A stretch of DNA of 64,000 nt, taken from the NCBI RefSeq assembly GCF_006385795.1, contig NZ_VFSS01000002.1, positions 1 through 64,000 of the forward strand, written 5' to 3'. Position numbers and translations under genes: made by a program. The stretch's first letter is position 1. Each line of letters opens with the position of its first letter. Source of the DNA: [Mycoplasma] falconis (GTDB taxonomy: Bacteria > Bacillota_I > Bacilli_A > Mycoplasmatales > Metamycoplasmataceae). This document shows, in pieces, positions 33,791-48,525 of this stretch. The notes under the pieces were generated by a model. The model worked only from the letters and a program-made list of their open reading frames with translations, was not told the DNA's origin and searched no databases.

Positions 33791-36700
33791 TTAAAATAAA
33801 GTGCTTTGGTTCGATTCTTCCAAACCGTCTAAAACACCTAAATTAGTTAATTCAGTTATTATTCTTGAATTTAATTTAGTTCTATCTCCAAGGTCTTCAA
33901 TTGATAGAAATTCGCCTTGTTCTCTTGCTTCAACGATTGATTCGGCTACGACATCGCCCAAACCTTCAACAACGTTAAAAGGTGGAATTAAAGCCTTATC
34001 TGCTTCGTCAATTATTCACTCAGTTGCTTTTGATTTATTTAAATCAACATTACGAATTTTAAAACCTCTAGCATATAACTCTTGGGTAATTTCTAAAATA
34101 GGAATTAAGGCTTCTTCTTTGGTGGTTAGTTTTTCAACTTTTGAATTAGAACGATGTCTTAAATTTGTTAGTTTTTGCTTAACTGCATCTAAACCTTTAC
34201 TCATTGTTTGAATATCCAGTGAATCTGGTTTAATGGTATAGAATGTTGCGTAAAAAGGTAATGGATAATAAACTTTATAGAAACCAAAACGATAAGCCAT
34301 AATAACGTAAGCTGTAGCGTGAGCTCTAGGGAATAAATATTCGATTATTTTTAATGATTCAATATAGTATTCCGGAACACCTTTTTCATATAGCATTTTT
34401 TCTTCGTCTTCGGTAATACCTTTACCTTTACGAACTTTTTCCATAATTTTAAAGGCTACCAATTTGTCTACATTATGTCTTACAAGTTCGTTTAGGATGT
34501 CTTCACGACAGCAAACACAGTCGTTTAATTTTTTACCTTGTTTAACTAGTTCTTCGGCATTACCGGCTCAAACGTTTGTACCGTGACTTAATCCTGAAAT
34601 TAAAATTAAATCATTAAATGAATGTGGTTTAGCCGTTGTTAACATCTTTCTAACAAAAGTAGTTCCAAACTCTGGTAAAGCATAAGCACCGGTTGTTTCA
34701 CCACCTATATCTTCTGGTTTAATTTTCAATGATTCTGTAGTGTAAAACAACTTAATAATATTGGGATCAAACTTAGGAATTTGATCTACTTTTACGCCTG
34801 TTAAATCTTCTAACATTTTAATAAAAGTAGGGTCATCCTTACCAAGTAGATCTAATTTTAAAACGTTGTCATGCATTGAACGATAATCGAGGTGAGTTGT
34901 CATCCATGTACTTGTATCATCATTAGCAGGGAAATTAACTGGGAAAAAATCTTCTGCATCCATTTCTCTTGGAACAACGATTATTCCACCAGGGTGTTGA
35001 GATGTAGTTCTTTTAACACCGGCTGTTTTTGAAGCCAAAAATTCCAAAAAGTTTTTAGATCAGGGTTCTTCTTTATTACGCTTTTCTTCTTCGTATTTTT
35101 TACAAAAACCGTAAGCTGTTTTTGAAGCAACGGTCGAAACTGTACCCGCTCTAAAAGTATGATTTTCACCAAACAATTCTTTAACATAGTTATGAATTGT
35201 CGGTTGATAAGCTCCTCCAAAGTTAAGATCAATGTCAGGAACTTTATCGGCATTAAAACCTAAAAAAGTTGAAAATGGTATTGAATGTCCGTCTTGTATT
35301 AAGCGAGTTCCACATTTTGGACAATCTCTATCCGGTAAATCTCAACTTGAATAAATATTAGGATCTTTTATTCATTCAAAGAATTTACAATTAGGACATA
35401 AATAGTGAGGATCTAGTGGATTAACCTCAGATATACCTACTAAATTAGCAACAACAGAAGATCCTACCGAACCACGACTACCAACAATATAACCGTCTTT
35501 ATTACTTCTTTTAACTAGTTTATAAGCTATTCAATAAATAACCGAATAACCATATTTAATAATCGGAGTTAGCTCTTGTTCTACTCTCTCTAAAATAGAA
35601 GGTTCAGGATTATCACCGTATCTTTCTTTAATACTTTCATAAACTGTTTTTCTTAAATTTTCAGCTGAATTATCGTAAGTCGGAACACAAAGATCTTCTC
35701 TAAAAACATTAATATTGTTTTCAACCTGAGCTGCGATTTTTCTTGTATTTTCTACAACAATTTTTTTAATTAAATTAATATCATCTAAGAAAGCAAATTC
35801 AGCGATCATTTCACTTGTTGTTAGATATTTAAAATCAGGCACAACCGCTTTTCTTTTAAGTCAGTGTAATCCACCACCTAATGTTGGAGCATTAATATAA
35901 ATTTCATGAATTAGTTTTTGATAATCATAAACATAACGACAATCTGTAACGGCTACACAAGGTATTCCTAATGAATCGGCTTTAGCTATTAAATCTTTAT
36001 AAGCAAATCTTAAATTATTTAAAGTAATTCTACCTTCTTTAATCATGTATTCAAAAGAACTAATTGGCGGTAGTTCTATATAATCATAAGGTTGCATTGC
36101 TTTTAAAATATTTTCATTAGTACCGTTAAAAACTTGTTCCCATAAATAAGATTGATGAGCACCAGAACCAATAAAGTAGTCAGGGTCTTTTGTTAATAAA
36201 TCATAATAAAGTTTTGGTCCTTCATTAAACTGTTTAGTCATTGCTATTGATATTAATTCAAACAGTTTTTTAATACCCTTAGGATTTTTAGCTAAAACTC
36301 TTATTTCGTAACTAAAACGTCTTCCTAACATTTTAGGATTAAAAGCTTGATTTAATTCATCCGAAGTTTTGATGTTAAATTCTTTAGACAATCTTAAAAT
36401 CATGGCTTGTCAAATTTTACCTAAAACCGCAGCATCGTAATCCCCACGGTGAGCCACTTCGCTATTATATGAAACATCATACCTTTTAGCAACGGCCCCT
36501 AAAGTATGTTTCTTTTCATAAGGATTTAGAAAATGAGAAACAGCCAAAGTATCAAGTCCAACTATTCTAGATTTATCTAAACCTAATTTTTCAAATTGTT
36601 CTTTACAGAAATTAATATCGAAATTAGCATTATGGGCAACAGCTATTTTATCTTTTAAAATTTCATATATTTTTCTAATGCCTTCTTCTTGTTCATAACC

Positions 36701-38104
36701 TTGTTCTAACATGCTATCAGTAATATTAGTTAGATTAATTGTAAAAGCAGAAAGAGGTTGACTAGCTTTTAAGAAAAATTGAATATTTTCGACCGGTGAA
36801 TTTTTCTTGTAAACAGTAGCTCCAAATTCAATAATCTCATCAAATCTAGGACTTAACCCTGTTGTTTCAATATCGAATACAACATATTCAGCGTCAGCTA
36901 AATCAAATGATTTAAAGCCATAAAAATATTGATTTTTAGCATTAATAGCACTAAAAGTAGCTCCGTATATCGGTTTAACTTTTGATTTTTTAGCAGCTTT
37001 AACAAAACCGGGGAAGTTTTGAATACTATCTAAATCTGTTAAGGCAATAGCTTCATGACCATAGTGTTCGGCTGCAGATATATATTCTTCTGGTTTTCCG
37101 ATACCATCTTGTGTACTCATATTAGATCTAACTGCTAGTTCGACTCTTTTTTCAATGTCGTTGTCTTCTGGAAGTTTATGATAACCATCAGTTTCAGTAT
37201 ATCAACCTTTACTTGCCCCCATAATAACTCTTACTTTAGTAAAACTATCATTAGTTAAAAGTCCATTAACGATAACTGTATCACCAATTTTTAAATCAGG
37301 TAATGGATCATCTTTGGCGTAAAATTTCTTAACATTTATTGCTTCTTTATAATCTGAAATTGAAATTGTATATAAAACTTTGTCATTGGATAAAGGTCTT
37401 GTATCGATGGCAAAAATTTCACCTTTGGTTGTTATATCCATGTCTTCAAAAACGCGGTTAGCATCTACTAAACTCATTTCTACATACTTTTTAGGTTGTC
37501 TGCTTTTACCAAAAAATACTTGCTTTTTATCACCTGAATTTTTAGCCATCTTCTTTTCAAAAGTTCTTAATTCTTCAAACTTATTGCTTAGATTATTTAA
37601 AGTTTCACTTTTATAATTAGATTTTTGAATTTCTTTAACTGAAAATAATATATTTTCAAAAGCAAAACCGGAATTAGATAAGATTTCTAAAAAATCCTCA
37701 GTATGTTTTTCGGCGTCTTTTAATAAATCTAAATCAGGGCAAGTTATATGTAAAAAACCGTCTTGTTCTTTAATATTGGTAGGTTGTCATAATACTGCAA
37801 AATTACGTAAATTTTTATACTTGGTTTTAATAAAATAGCGGACATAATCACAAATTATGTCTTTGTTTAAAATAATATTTTCAACGTATAAATAAACCTC
37901 GGCATGAGGAAATCTTTTTTGAATAGCATCATATAACTTTTTATAAGTTGCTATTTTAATATGTTGTTCTAGTGAAATGTTAAAAACGAATTTTAAAGTT
38001 TTCTCATCGTATTCAACTTCCCTTAAGCCAGCATTTTTTAGCTCTTCAGTAATTTCAAAATTAATTTCCTTACAAAGTTTTTGAAAATGTTGAATACTTT
38101 TCAT
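33791..38104 (-). CDS. polC: DNA polymerase III alpha subunit, PolC type
   Basis: Main replicative polymerase with a built-in proofreading exonuclease. The 1437-aa protein has an N-terminal region, an OB domain (about 185-300), a split PHP domain, a DEDDh exonuclease (FDIETTG near 410-416, HNANFDINF near 500) and the polymerase core. The core has GSRGSVGSS near 35470, a Cys-rich zinc finger near 35290-35400 and DIDLNFGG near 35220-35245. The PHP metal motifs are altered: the usual HLH is AVR and TDH is TDL. Trp codons are mostly TGA. It lies directly downstream of cdsA. Confidence 0.96.
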
Positions 38105-38114
38105 TTTAATCTCC

Positions 38115-39083
38115 TTAAATCATTAATATTAGTGATGTTGCGATTGAAACAAAACAAACAGCATCAAAACGGTCCATTAAACCACCGTGTCCTGGTATTA
38201 GTTTTGAAAAATCTTTAATATGAATAATTCTCTTAATAAATGAAAATCATAAATCACCAGTTATTGAAATAGCTGGTAATAAAATAACAGCAACTGTAAA
38301 TTGTTTTCAATTATTTAAAAAAGTAAAAGTTGGGTTGGCTGTTAGTTTCCCTAAATATAAAGCAATAAAAACAAACAAAGCTCCCGCTAGATAACCAGTT
38401 ATAGCTCCTTCTCAGGTCTTATTAGGACTTATTCTAGGAGAAAATTTTCTTTTAATAATTTTTTGACCTAATAATCTACCACCAAAATAAGCGGCAGTAT
38501 CACAAACAATTGGAATTATTAAAATACAGAATAAGTAATATAAACTAGCTACGTTATAAATAAATAGTAATTTACTCATTAAATAAATTAATAAAACTGA
38601 GGTTATAGTAATAAAATAACTTTTTAAAAATAAAACAGGGTCTCTATCAAATTTTTTAGCATTAATTAAAAAAATTAAACTTATTGAAATAAAAATTATT
38701 GATAAAGATAAAGCAAATTGATTAGTATAAAAATCTGGTTTAATTAAAATCAATTTAATAATTGCAATAGTTTGTTCAATACTTAACCCTCTATTTTCGG
38801 TTATTCAAAAAGGCGTATTATTTAAAGCTAAATTATCTATTGAATATCATTGCATCGGAAATACCCAAAGCAAAGCCCCAATAATAACAATTAAAATGTT
38901 TCAAAAATTATTTAGTTTATTTCACTTAATAACTTCGTATGTTGCCCATGCTCCAAATAATAAATAAAAGCCTACACCCACAACTTTTCCGGTCAATCCG
39001 CCAAAGTAGGTTAAAAAGAAAAACGGAATAATTATTGCAAATAAAATAGCAGCAGATTTGGCTCGAAGAGAAACATTTTTCAT
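38115..39083 (-). CDS. cdsA: Phosphatidate cytidylyltransferase
   Basis: Makes CDP-diacylglycerol from phosphatidic acid and CTP at the membrane. The 322-aa protein has about eight hydrophobic segments and, near its C-terminus, the CDS signature: [20 protein letters not shown] then MDRFD. The start ATG is followed by [11 protein letters not shown] and a first membrane segment. Both TGG and TGA code Trp here. It lies 10 nt upstream of polC on the same strand. Confidence 0.93.
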
Positions 39084-39167
39084 AGTTTTATTATTATATT
39101 ATTTAATAATAAAATATTTAAAACAAAGCGTTTATTATTTACTTAATTATTTAAAAAATAAAAAATA
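39084..39167. other. Intergenic AT-rich stretch upstream of cdsA
   Basis: About 85 nt with TATTATT/TAATAAT-like elements on the minus strand that could be the cdsA promoter; no clear element can be assigned. Confidence 0.3.
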
Positions 39168-39194
39168 AAAATATGCGTTTTTACGCATATTAAT
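39166..39194 (-). terminator. frr terminator
   Basis: AATATGCG / CGCATATT with a 6-nt loop, T-rich on the minus-strand side, just after the frr stop. Confidence 0.75.
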
Positions 39195-39195
39195 A

Positions 39196-39747
39196 TTAAA
39201 TTGTCATCAAATCTTTTTCTTTTTCTTTTTGCATTTCGTTGATTTTTTCAATGCTTTTATCAATTTCTTTTTGAATATTATCTAAGTAGTTTTTTTGTAA
39301 ATCTTCTGATAGTTCGCTGTCTGCTTTAATTTTTTTATTAATGTCTTGACGAGCTTGTCTTACACCTACTCTAGCTTGTTCGGTAATTTGACCTAATAAC
39401 TTAGTCATTTCAACCCTTTTTTCAGTTGTCATTTGTGGGTAAGTTAATCTTAATTGATGACCTTCGTTTGCTACACTAACGTTTAATTTGTTATCCATAA
39501 TAGCTTTTTCAATAGTTTTTAGCACAGCCATGTCATATGGTTTAACAATCAATTGTAATGGACTAGCAATACTAATTGAAGCAATTTCTTCAACACTAAT
39601 TAATGAATCGTAATAATTAATTTTAATTTTATTAATTAGAGCGGGGTTAGCTTTACCGGCTGCTAATTTTGTCATTTGGTTTTCAAAGTTGTTAATAACT
39701 TTACTTAATTCTTCTTCTAATTCCAATTGATAATAACTTAATTCCAT
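39196..39747 (-). CDS. frr: Ribosome recycling factor
   Basis: Splits post-termination ribosomes together with EF-G. The 183-aa, mostly helical protein has the RRF pattern: KLAAGKANPALINKI near residues 27-41, the domain II segment ISIASPLQLIVKPYD, and the helical QARVGVRQARQDINKKIK near 135-152. It lies 9 nt after pyrH, the standard pyrH-frr order. Confidence 0.95.
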   Translation of the reverse strand: MELSYYQLELEEELSKVINNFENQMTKLAAGKANPALINKIKINYYDSLISVEEIASISIASPLQLIVKPYDMAVLKTIEKAIMDNKLNVSVANEGHQLRLTYPQMTTEKRVEMTKLLGQITEQARVGVRQARQDINKKIKADSELSEDLQKNYLDNIQKEIDKSIEKINEMQKEKEKDLMTI

Positions 39748-39756
39748 ATAATCTCC

Positions 39757-40482
39757 TTATTTTTTATTTCTTGAAATGGTTGTGTTAGGTATTTTGTTTT
39801 CAATAGCTCTAATTAAGGCGTCTTTTTCATTAATATCAAAAATAATAATATCAATATTATTTTCTTTGGCCATAGATGCAGCAGTTTGATCCATTACTTT
39901 TAAATCTTTTTCTAAAAGTTCATCATAAGTAATAGTTTCAAACTTTTTAGCATTTGGGTTTACTTTCGGATCACTATCATATACACCATCTACATTATTT
40001 TTACCCATTAAAATAGCTTCCGCATTAATTTCTGATCCAAATAAAGTTGAAGCTGTATCAGTGGTAAAAAATGGTCTTCCAGTCCCGCCAGCAAAAATAA
40101 CAACTTCGCCATCTTTTAAGTATTTTTTGGCTTTTTCATTAATATAGACTTCACAAACTTTTGGGTCCATTGTTAATGAAGATAATACCCGAGAATTTAA
40201 TCCATTTTTTTCAAAACCAGATTGTAAGGCTAGGGCATTCATTGTTGTTGCTAACATTCCAATATAATCAGCTCTAACTCTGTGAATTCCATTTTTAGCA
40301 GCAGATGTTCCTCTTCAGAAATTACCACCACCAACAACGATTGCTACCTCTGTACCTTTACTAATTATTTCTTTTAATTGAATAGCAAATTTTTCAACTA
40401 GTTCATAGTCAATAGCTAAACGTTTTTCTTTATTAGCTAAACCTTCACCAGAAAGTTTTATTAAAACTCTTTTGTACGACAT
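39757..40482 (-). CDS. pyrH: UMP kinase
   Basis: Phosphorylates UMP to UDP. The 241-aa amino-acid-kinase-fold protein starts MSYKRVLIKLSGEGLA and has VVGGGNFWRG near residues 49-58, the FAGGTGRPFFTTDTAS segment near 132-147 and the MGKNNVDGVYDSDP motif near 160-173. TGA-coded Trp in the GNFWRG motif. It lies in the order ftsY-ylxM-pyrH-frr. Confidence 0.96.
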
Positions 40483-40562
40483 TAAACTACCTCTTTATTT
40501 TTTAGTCCTATATATTTTATATTAAAGATTAAAAATCATCAGCATTTTATAAGAAAGGTCAA
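40483..40562 (-). promoter_or_regulatory. Gap between ylxM and pyrH with possible promoter
   Basis: On the minus strand the stretch TTTAATATAAAATATATAGG contains TATAAA-like hexamers about 25-35 nt before the AGAGGTAG ribosome binding site of pyrH, so pyrH-frr may have their own promoter. No strong hairpin is visible. Confidence 0.35.
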
Positions 40563-40787
40563 TTAATTATTATTAATTTTTTTACTAATATCTTTTAATT
40601 TCAGCTTTGCTTTTTTAACGGCGTCATAAGCTCCTGATCTTGTCATAGCAAGCTCTTCACCAATTTCTGAATATGATAAATCTTCAATTAAATGAAGATG
40701 CAATGCTTGTTTTTGAGATTGAGCTAATAGATCTCCATATTTTTCATATAAAGCAATTATTTCATTTCTTTCTTCTAGGGTTTCCAT
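40563..40787 (-). CDS. ylxM: YlxM/UPF0122 helix-turn-helix protein
   Basis: A 74-aa protein with a sigma-70 region 4-like helix-turn-helix (LSYSEIGEELAMTRSGAYDAVKKAK). The YlxM family is encoded next to ftsY or ffh and is thought to help the signal recognition particle pathway; it binds SRP components in streptococci. Its ATG overlaps the ftsY stop (TAATG). It is shorter than the usual 105-110 aa, ending soon after the helix-turn-helix. Confidence 0.88.
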   Translation of the reverse strand: METLEERNEIIALYEKYGDLLAQSQKQALHLHLIEDLSYSEIGEELAMTRSGAYDAVKKAKLKLKDISKKINNN

Positions 40788-41842
40788 TATTCGTTTAAGC
40801 CTTTCATTAGTCCATAAATATAAGAATCTAAATCAAATTCAGCTAAGTCTTCTATTTTTTCACCTAATCCGATATATTTAACTGAAAGCCCGATTTCATC
40901 TTTGATAGTAAGAACAATACCACCTTTTGAAGTACCATCCATTTTAGTTAAAACAATTCCACTAAGTGGTGTAGCTTCACCAAAAACCTTGGCTTGCATA
41001 ATACCATTTTGTCCTGTTGTTGCATCTAAAACTAAAAGACTTTCATGAGGCGCACCAGGTATTTTACTTTCTAAAACTTTATTGATTTTAGCTAATTCAT
41101 TCATTAAGTTAACTTTATTTTGTAATCTACCGGCAGTATCGATAATTAAAACATCATAATTTTCGTTTTGAGCTTTATCAATACCTCTATATACAACAGC
41201 GGCAGGGTCTGTTTCGTTAGCGTTAGGTTTAACAATATCAGCACCTACTCTGTTAGCTCAAATTTCTAATTGTTCTACTGCGGCAGCTCTAAAAGTATCG
41301 CCTGCAACAATTAAAACTTTATGCCCTTCATCTATTAATTTTTTAGCTATTTTGGAAATTGAAGTTGTTTTACCAGAACCATTAACGCCGACAACCAGCA
41401 TAACATTTAATCGATCTTTTTGAATGTTTAAAGTTGTATCTACGATTGAGTTAGAAGTATAAATAGTAAATAGTTTATCAGCAATAATTTCTGAAATTAA
41501 TTTAGGGTCTTCAATGTTTTCATTTTTAACTTCTTTTTTACATTCATTAATAATGATTTGAACTAACTTAATTGAAATATCGCTCATAATCAGAATTTCT
41601 TCTAAATCTTCAAAAAATTCTTCATCAATCTTATTATGTTTATTTTGCAATTGTTTAATAGATTCGGTAAAAGATGAATTAGATTTAGATAAACCAGCAA
41701 TGTAGTTGTTAAGTTTATTTTTCTTTTTTAATTCTTTTTCTAATTTCTTTTGTTCCTTAGCATCCAATTTAGCTTGTTTTTTAGCTAATCTTTCTTCTTT
41801 AGTACCAAATAATTTGTCTTTAAGATTTGATCAAAAACCCAT
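40787..41842 (-). CDS. ftsY: Signal recognition particle receptor FtsY
   Basis: GTPase that docks Ffh-bound ribosomes at the membrane. The 351-aa protein has a short, highly charged N-terminal A region, the helical N domain, and the G domain with [10 protein letters not shown] near residues 152-161, the [12 protein letters not shown] insertion-box segment, DTAGR near 235-239 and TKMDG near 290-294. TGA-coded Trp at residue 4. It is coupled to ylxM. Confidence 0.96.
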
Positions 41843-41896
41843 AAGACCACCTTTCTTAAATAATATTTATTAAATTATAATTTAAATTATTTTTAA

Positions 41897-41913
41897 TATA
41901 AAATTAAAAAACT
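41897..41913 (+). promoter_or_regulatory. -10 element close to the MATE gene start
   Basis: TATAAA at 41897-41902 ends 11 nt before the ATG at 41914. There is no Shine-Dalgarno sequence in between, so the transcript would have a leader of only about 4 nt. Confidence 0.4.
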
Positions 41914-43548
41914 ATGCAAACAACGAAAAATAAGCAAAATTGAATAAAAAATTTGTTTAAAATTAATGATTTTAAATATATTTTTAAATTAACTTTGCCA
42001 CTATTTATTCAAACGTTTTTCTTTGCTTGTGTTGCTTTAATTGGTTCTTTAGCTTCAACAATATATAACAAAATTTATCATTTAGATGGATCATATAACG
42101 GTGCTTATTTTTACACTTTTTCTAAAATAATTTCAGTATATAAAGTAATTACTTTTATTCCTTTAATTTATCAACTAGGAGTTTTGGTTTTAGTATCTAA
42201 TGTATGGGGTCAAGATAAAAAAGATGATATACCTAAAATTCTTTGGTCTGCATTTTATATATCTTTAATTATTAATACGATTTGTTACTTTATATTATTT
42301 GGCATTGCTCCTATTGCTTTAAAAGCTGCGGGTGTTGCAGATAAGCCTATTATTGGTTTTAAAAACAAAGATGATTACCGACTTTATCTTGAAAATTTTA
42401 GATTAGCGGTTTCAAAAGGGATTTCAGAAACAGAAGCAAATAGCTATTTATTTAATTTAAGGGATTTAAATTCTTTTGATACTAATTTATTTTCTGGTAT
42501 TAATCAAGCAAACAATTATTATGTAATAGAAAATTCGGAAGCTAAATTTGCTATTCAATTTTTAAGAATTACTTCAATTGATATTTTTACTTTTTCAATA
42601 GCTACAATTTTAACTTCTTCTTTACAAGCTATTGAAAAAAATAAATATGCCATTATTGGTGTTATTGTAAGTATTGTTGTTAGAACTACTTGAACTTATA
42701 CAATTATGTTTGCACCGAAAAATAATTCTTTTGTTATTTTGGTTAGTTTAGAAACAATAATTGGTTCAATCACTACAGCGGCTATCTCTTATATTTTTGT
42801 TAGAAAATTTATTCTTAAAAACCACAGTATTAAATTTAAGCAATCTTGGAATAATAAATATGTTAGAGAAACATTAAAATTAGGTTTCCCTATTGCCTTA
42901 GAAACCGGAATTTGATATATAGCACAATATTTTATTGCAGCAGCTATACCTTTTGGCGGCGGAGAAGATCAATATATTGGATTATGAAGAGCTGTGAATA
43001 ATACTTATGACATTTTCAATTCCTTTGTAATGGCTTTAAGTTTTGTAACTAGCGTTGTTGTAGCAACCGAAATTGGTAAACAGGATTTTGATAAAGCTCA
43101 TGATTTAGGAGTCGACGCCTTAAAAATTGGTTTTTGAGGGCAATTAGCTTTTTCTATTTTAGGAGTTATTTGCACTTGACCAGCTTTAAGGATTTATTCA
43201 ATTCAAACCGAAACCATTAATAAACTCGGTTATACGATTATGGGTTTAATGATGCTAAAGGCTTTATTCGACATTGGCAATTTAACTACTTTAAGAGCCT
43301 TATGAGGTGTAAACGACGTTTGAATGCCAAATTTAGTTGCCTTAATTACTATGATTGGTGTACAACTATCTTTTGTTTATTTAATTGGAATGATTCAACA
43401 TACAAAACCAATGGCAGAAAAATTAGCTCAAGAAAGTTATTTAATTTTAATTGTTGCTGTTACTTTATTAGATCCTATATTTAGAACCATTTTATTTAAT
43501 TTAAGATGAAAAAATAGAGCTTGGATGAAGTATGCTAAAAAATTATAA
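41914..43548 (+). CDS. MATE-family efflux transporter
   Basis: A 544-aa polytopic protein with about 12 membrane segments arranged as two related halves, as in the MATE (NorM/DinF) family of cation-coupled drug exporters. Recognisable features are PLFIQTFFFACVALIGS in the first segment and the pair LKLGFPIALETGIWYIAQY opening the second half. A roughly 55-residue hydrophilic insert (about residues 135-195) sits within the first half and is unusual. I prefer the ATG at 41914 because the product then has the typical charged N-terminus. Four of about 13 Trp codons are TGG. Substrate unknown. Confidence 0.82.
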
Positions 43549-43578
43549 AAAGTGAACTTGATTGGTTCACTTTTTTAC
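43545..43578. terminator. Bidirectional terminator between MATE gene and P-type ATPase
   Basis: AAAAAGTGAAC / GTTCACTTTTT with a 7-nt loop and T-runs on both strands. Confidence 0.85.
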
Positions 43579-43585
43579 ATATTAA

Positions 43586-46471
<2,886 letters not shown>

Positions 46472-46532
46472 TAAGGTTACCTCTTACTAAATTTACAATA
46501 TTTAATTTTACACTGTTTTTAAATTAATAAGA

Positions 46533-46558
46533 AAACAAGCACTCTTAGCGAGTGCCTG
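46533..46558 (-). terminator. Terminator of the APC permease gene
   Basis: GCACTC / GAGTGC stem with a 5-nt loop, followed by TTGTTTTC on the minus strand, between the permease stop and the ATPase gene. Confidence 0.6.
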
Positions 46559-46583
46559 CATCTTTATTTATAACAGTTTTTAA

Positions 46584-48326
46584 TTATATACGAGCTTCAG
46601 CGTAACCTTTTAGAACTAAGTCGTTAAGTTCTGCTTTTTCTCTAATTAATTCTAATCTGCATGGGCATCATTCTGGTGCTTCACATGGGCAGTATTGTCC
46701 GTTTAGAATTCTGTCATATTTAACTTTGTTATGTTTTGCAATCATTCTTTCGATTGGGGTTGCAGCAAACATAATAATTAAGTATAGAACGAATAGTAAT
46801 GAAGTAACAACGTGACCTACTAGGGCATCTTTTGCTCCTTCTTCGCCATTAATGTATTGTGGAACTACAATTCCAATTGAAATAAATGGATCTAGAACCA
46901 TGAATGAAACAACAGTTAAGATCATAATAACTGATGTGTATCCAGCTCAGATTGTGTGTTTGTTTTCAACAACAGCGATAAAGTGTTGTTTTCTATTCTT
47001 GATTGCTCCAAGAATAGCACAACAAATGAATGCGAATGCGAAAACAGCCATTCAGTTAGCCATCAAGTCTGAGAATGTTAATAGGTTGTCGATCTTGTAT
47101 CCGTAGTAGTCTCCAACACCTCATCCAGCAAAGTAGCCGTATGATCCAATTAATGTAAAGATTAACATAAATGGTAGTGATAGTGCTAATACGAAGATTG
47201 CTCCAACGATAGGAGTTTGGCTATGTTTCATGTATCTGTAAGCTCTTACAGGAATGAACATTTCTCCTTCTTTTACTAAGTCTTCAACTCAACGAGTTGC
47301 TCAGATTGTAAATCCGTTAACGATACCTAAGATACCGATTGAAATCATGATGTTGATGATTCCAAATACTCATCCAGCTTTATTTGCTGCTAGTAAATCA
47401 CCAAAACCATAGAAGTCACCTTGTGGTAATCCTTCTTTTGAAGCTCCACCTAATGTCATTGATGCTGCTATTAAAATGTAAATAGCTGTCATTGATAATA
47501 GACCAATAACTAGTGCAGCTGGGGTTTTCTTAGGATCTTTCATTTCTGATTGCATACCAGCGGTTACGTAGAAACCATCAAATGCAAAGAAGATTCCACC
47601 TAGTGCTGAGAACACTGTTAAGAATGGTGTTAAACCTAAGAATGATTGTGATTTAGCGTTAAATAAATCTGATGTTTGAACTGAGTGTCAAATAACGTTA
47701 TTTGTTTCGTTAAATCCGTGTGTTCCATTAACTTTGAATGCTAAGAATACAAATCCAATGATTGTAACTGCTACTAATGGAACAAATTTTACTGAAGTAA
47801 TAATTCAGTTTTGAATGTTACCTGCACGTGAGCTTAATCCAGCTGAGAAAACCATTCAAACTGTGATTGCTAAACCGATAGCGAAGTAAATTCATGGTGC
47901 ACTTGTTGTGCCACCGAAGTTAGGGTCTGCCCCTGTGAAACCGTTAATACCATCTTGGAATTGAACGATTACATAGTAAGGCATAAAGAAGTAAGTAAAT
48001 GGTAGGTATAGATAAGTCATAAAGAACTTAGTACCTTTGTAGATGTATAAGGTATTAAATGCTTTGGTTCAACCGATCATACCTAAGTTATCATTACGTC
48101 CTGATGAAACTTCGATAAGAGCTAGTGCCATTGTAACAACGGCAAAACCAGCGATTAATCAAACAATAAGTGCTCAAACAACGTTGTAGGCTGATGCTTG
48201 AAGAACTTGTTTAGATCTTAAGAAGATACCCACACCGATTGCAGAACCCATAACTATTAAAATAGCTGAAAAGAAACCAATCTTTTTCTTAGGGCTTGAA
48301 GTAACAACTAATTGTTCATCTGCCAT
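46584..48326 (-). CDS. APC-family amino acid permease with Cys-rich tail
   Basis: A 580-aa polytopic permease with about 12-14 membrane segments. The first has the APC signature MGSAIGVGIFLRS near residues 26-38, and FSALGGIFFAFDGFY near 235-249 matches segment 6. The C-terminal cytoplasmic tail carries an unusual paired motif CPC-EAPEW-CPC (about residues 546-556). Codon choice is less AT-biased than the neighbours (many ATC, TTC, GTT and GGA codons), consistent with high expression. Substrate unknown, probably an amino acid used for energy or protein synthesis. Ribosome binding site GAAAGGAA. Confidence 0.85.
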
Positions 48327-48485
48327 CTCTAATAGATTCCTTTCTAAAAAATATAAATTCGAACATTTTATAGATACACCAACAAAAACTGTCTCATAAA
48401 GATGTATCCATGCTAATTATATAGAATTTAAGCTGTTTAATAATATTAATTACTGAGAATTCAATATAAAATAAGCCAAAATAAC
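48327..48485 (-). promoter_or_regulatory. Upstream region of the APC permease gene
   Basis: A TATAAT -10 (plus 48416-48421) on the minus strand would give a leader of about 85 nt. That leader contains a long-range stem GATACA/TGTATC (48372-48408) around a loop of about 25 nt, of unknown role. Confidence 0.45.
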
Positions 48486-48518
48486 AAAAAATCAAGGATA
48501 TAAACCCTTAATTTTTGT
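48486..48518 (-). terminator. pepF terminator
   Basis: On the minus strand AAATTAAGG pairs with CCTTGATTT (one G-U) and is followed by TTTG, just past the pepF stop. Confidence 0.6.
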
Positions 48519-48525
48519 TTAAATA

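Noticed and set aside
33800..33830. GGTTCGATTC string resembling a tRNA T-arm
   Set aside because: It lies in the 3' end of polC coding sequence (minus strand), with no cloverleaf partner arms around it.
33801..34211. Open frame on the plus strand opposite the end of polC
   Set aside because: It is the antisense shadow of polC, with no ribosome binding site or promoter and no recognisable domain.
41914..43548. TGG codons in the MATE gene as a sign of recent transfer
   Set aside because: TGG also occurs in cdsA and polC, and most Trp codons in the MATE gene are TGA, so usage does not set it apart.
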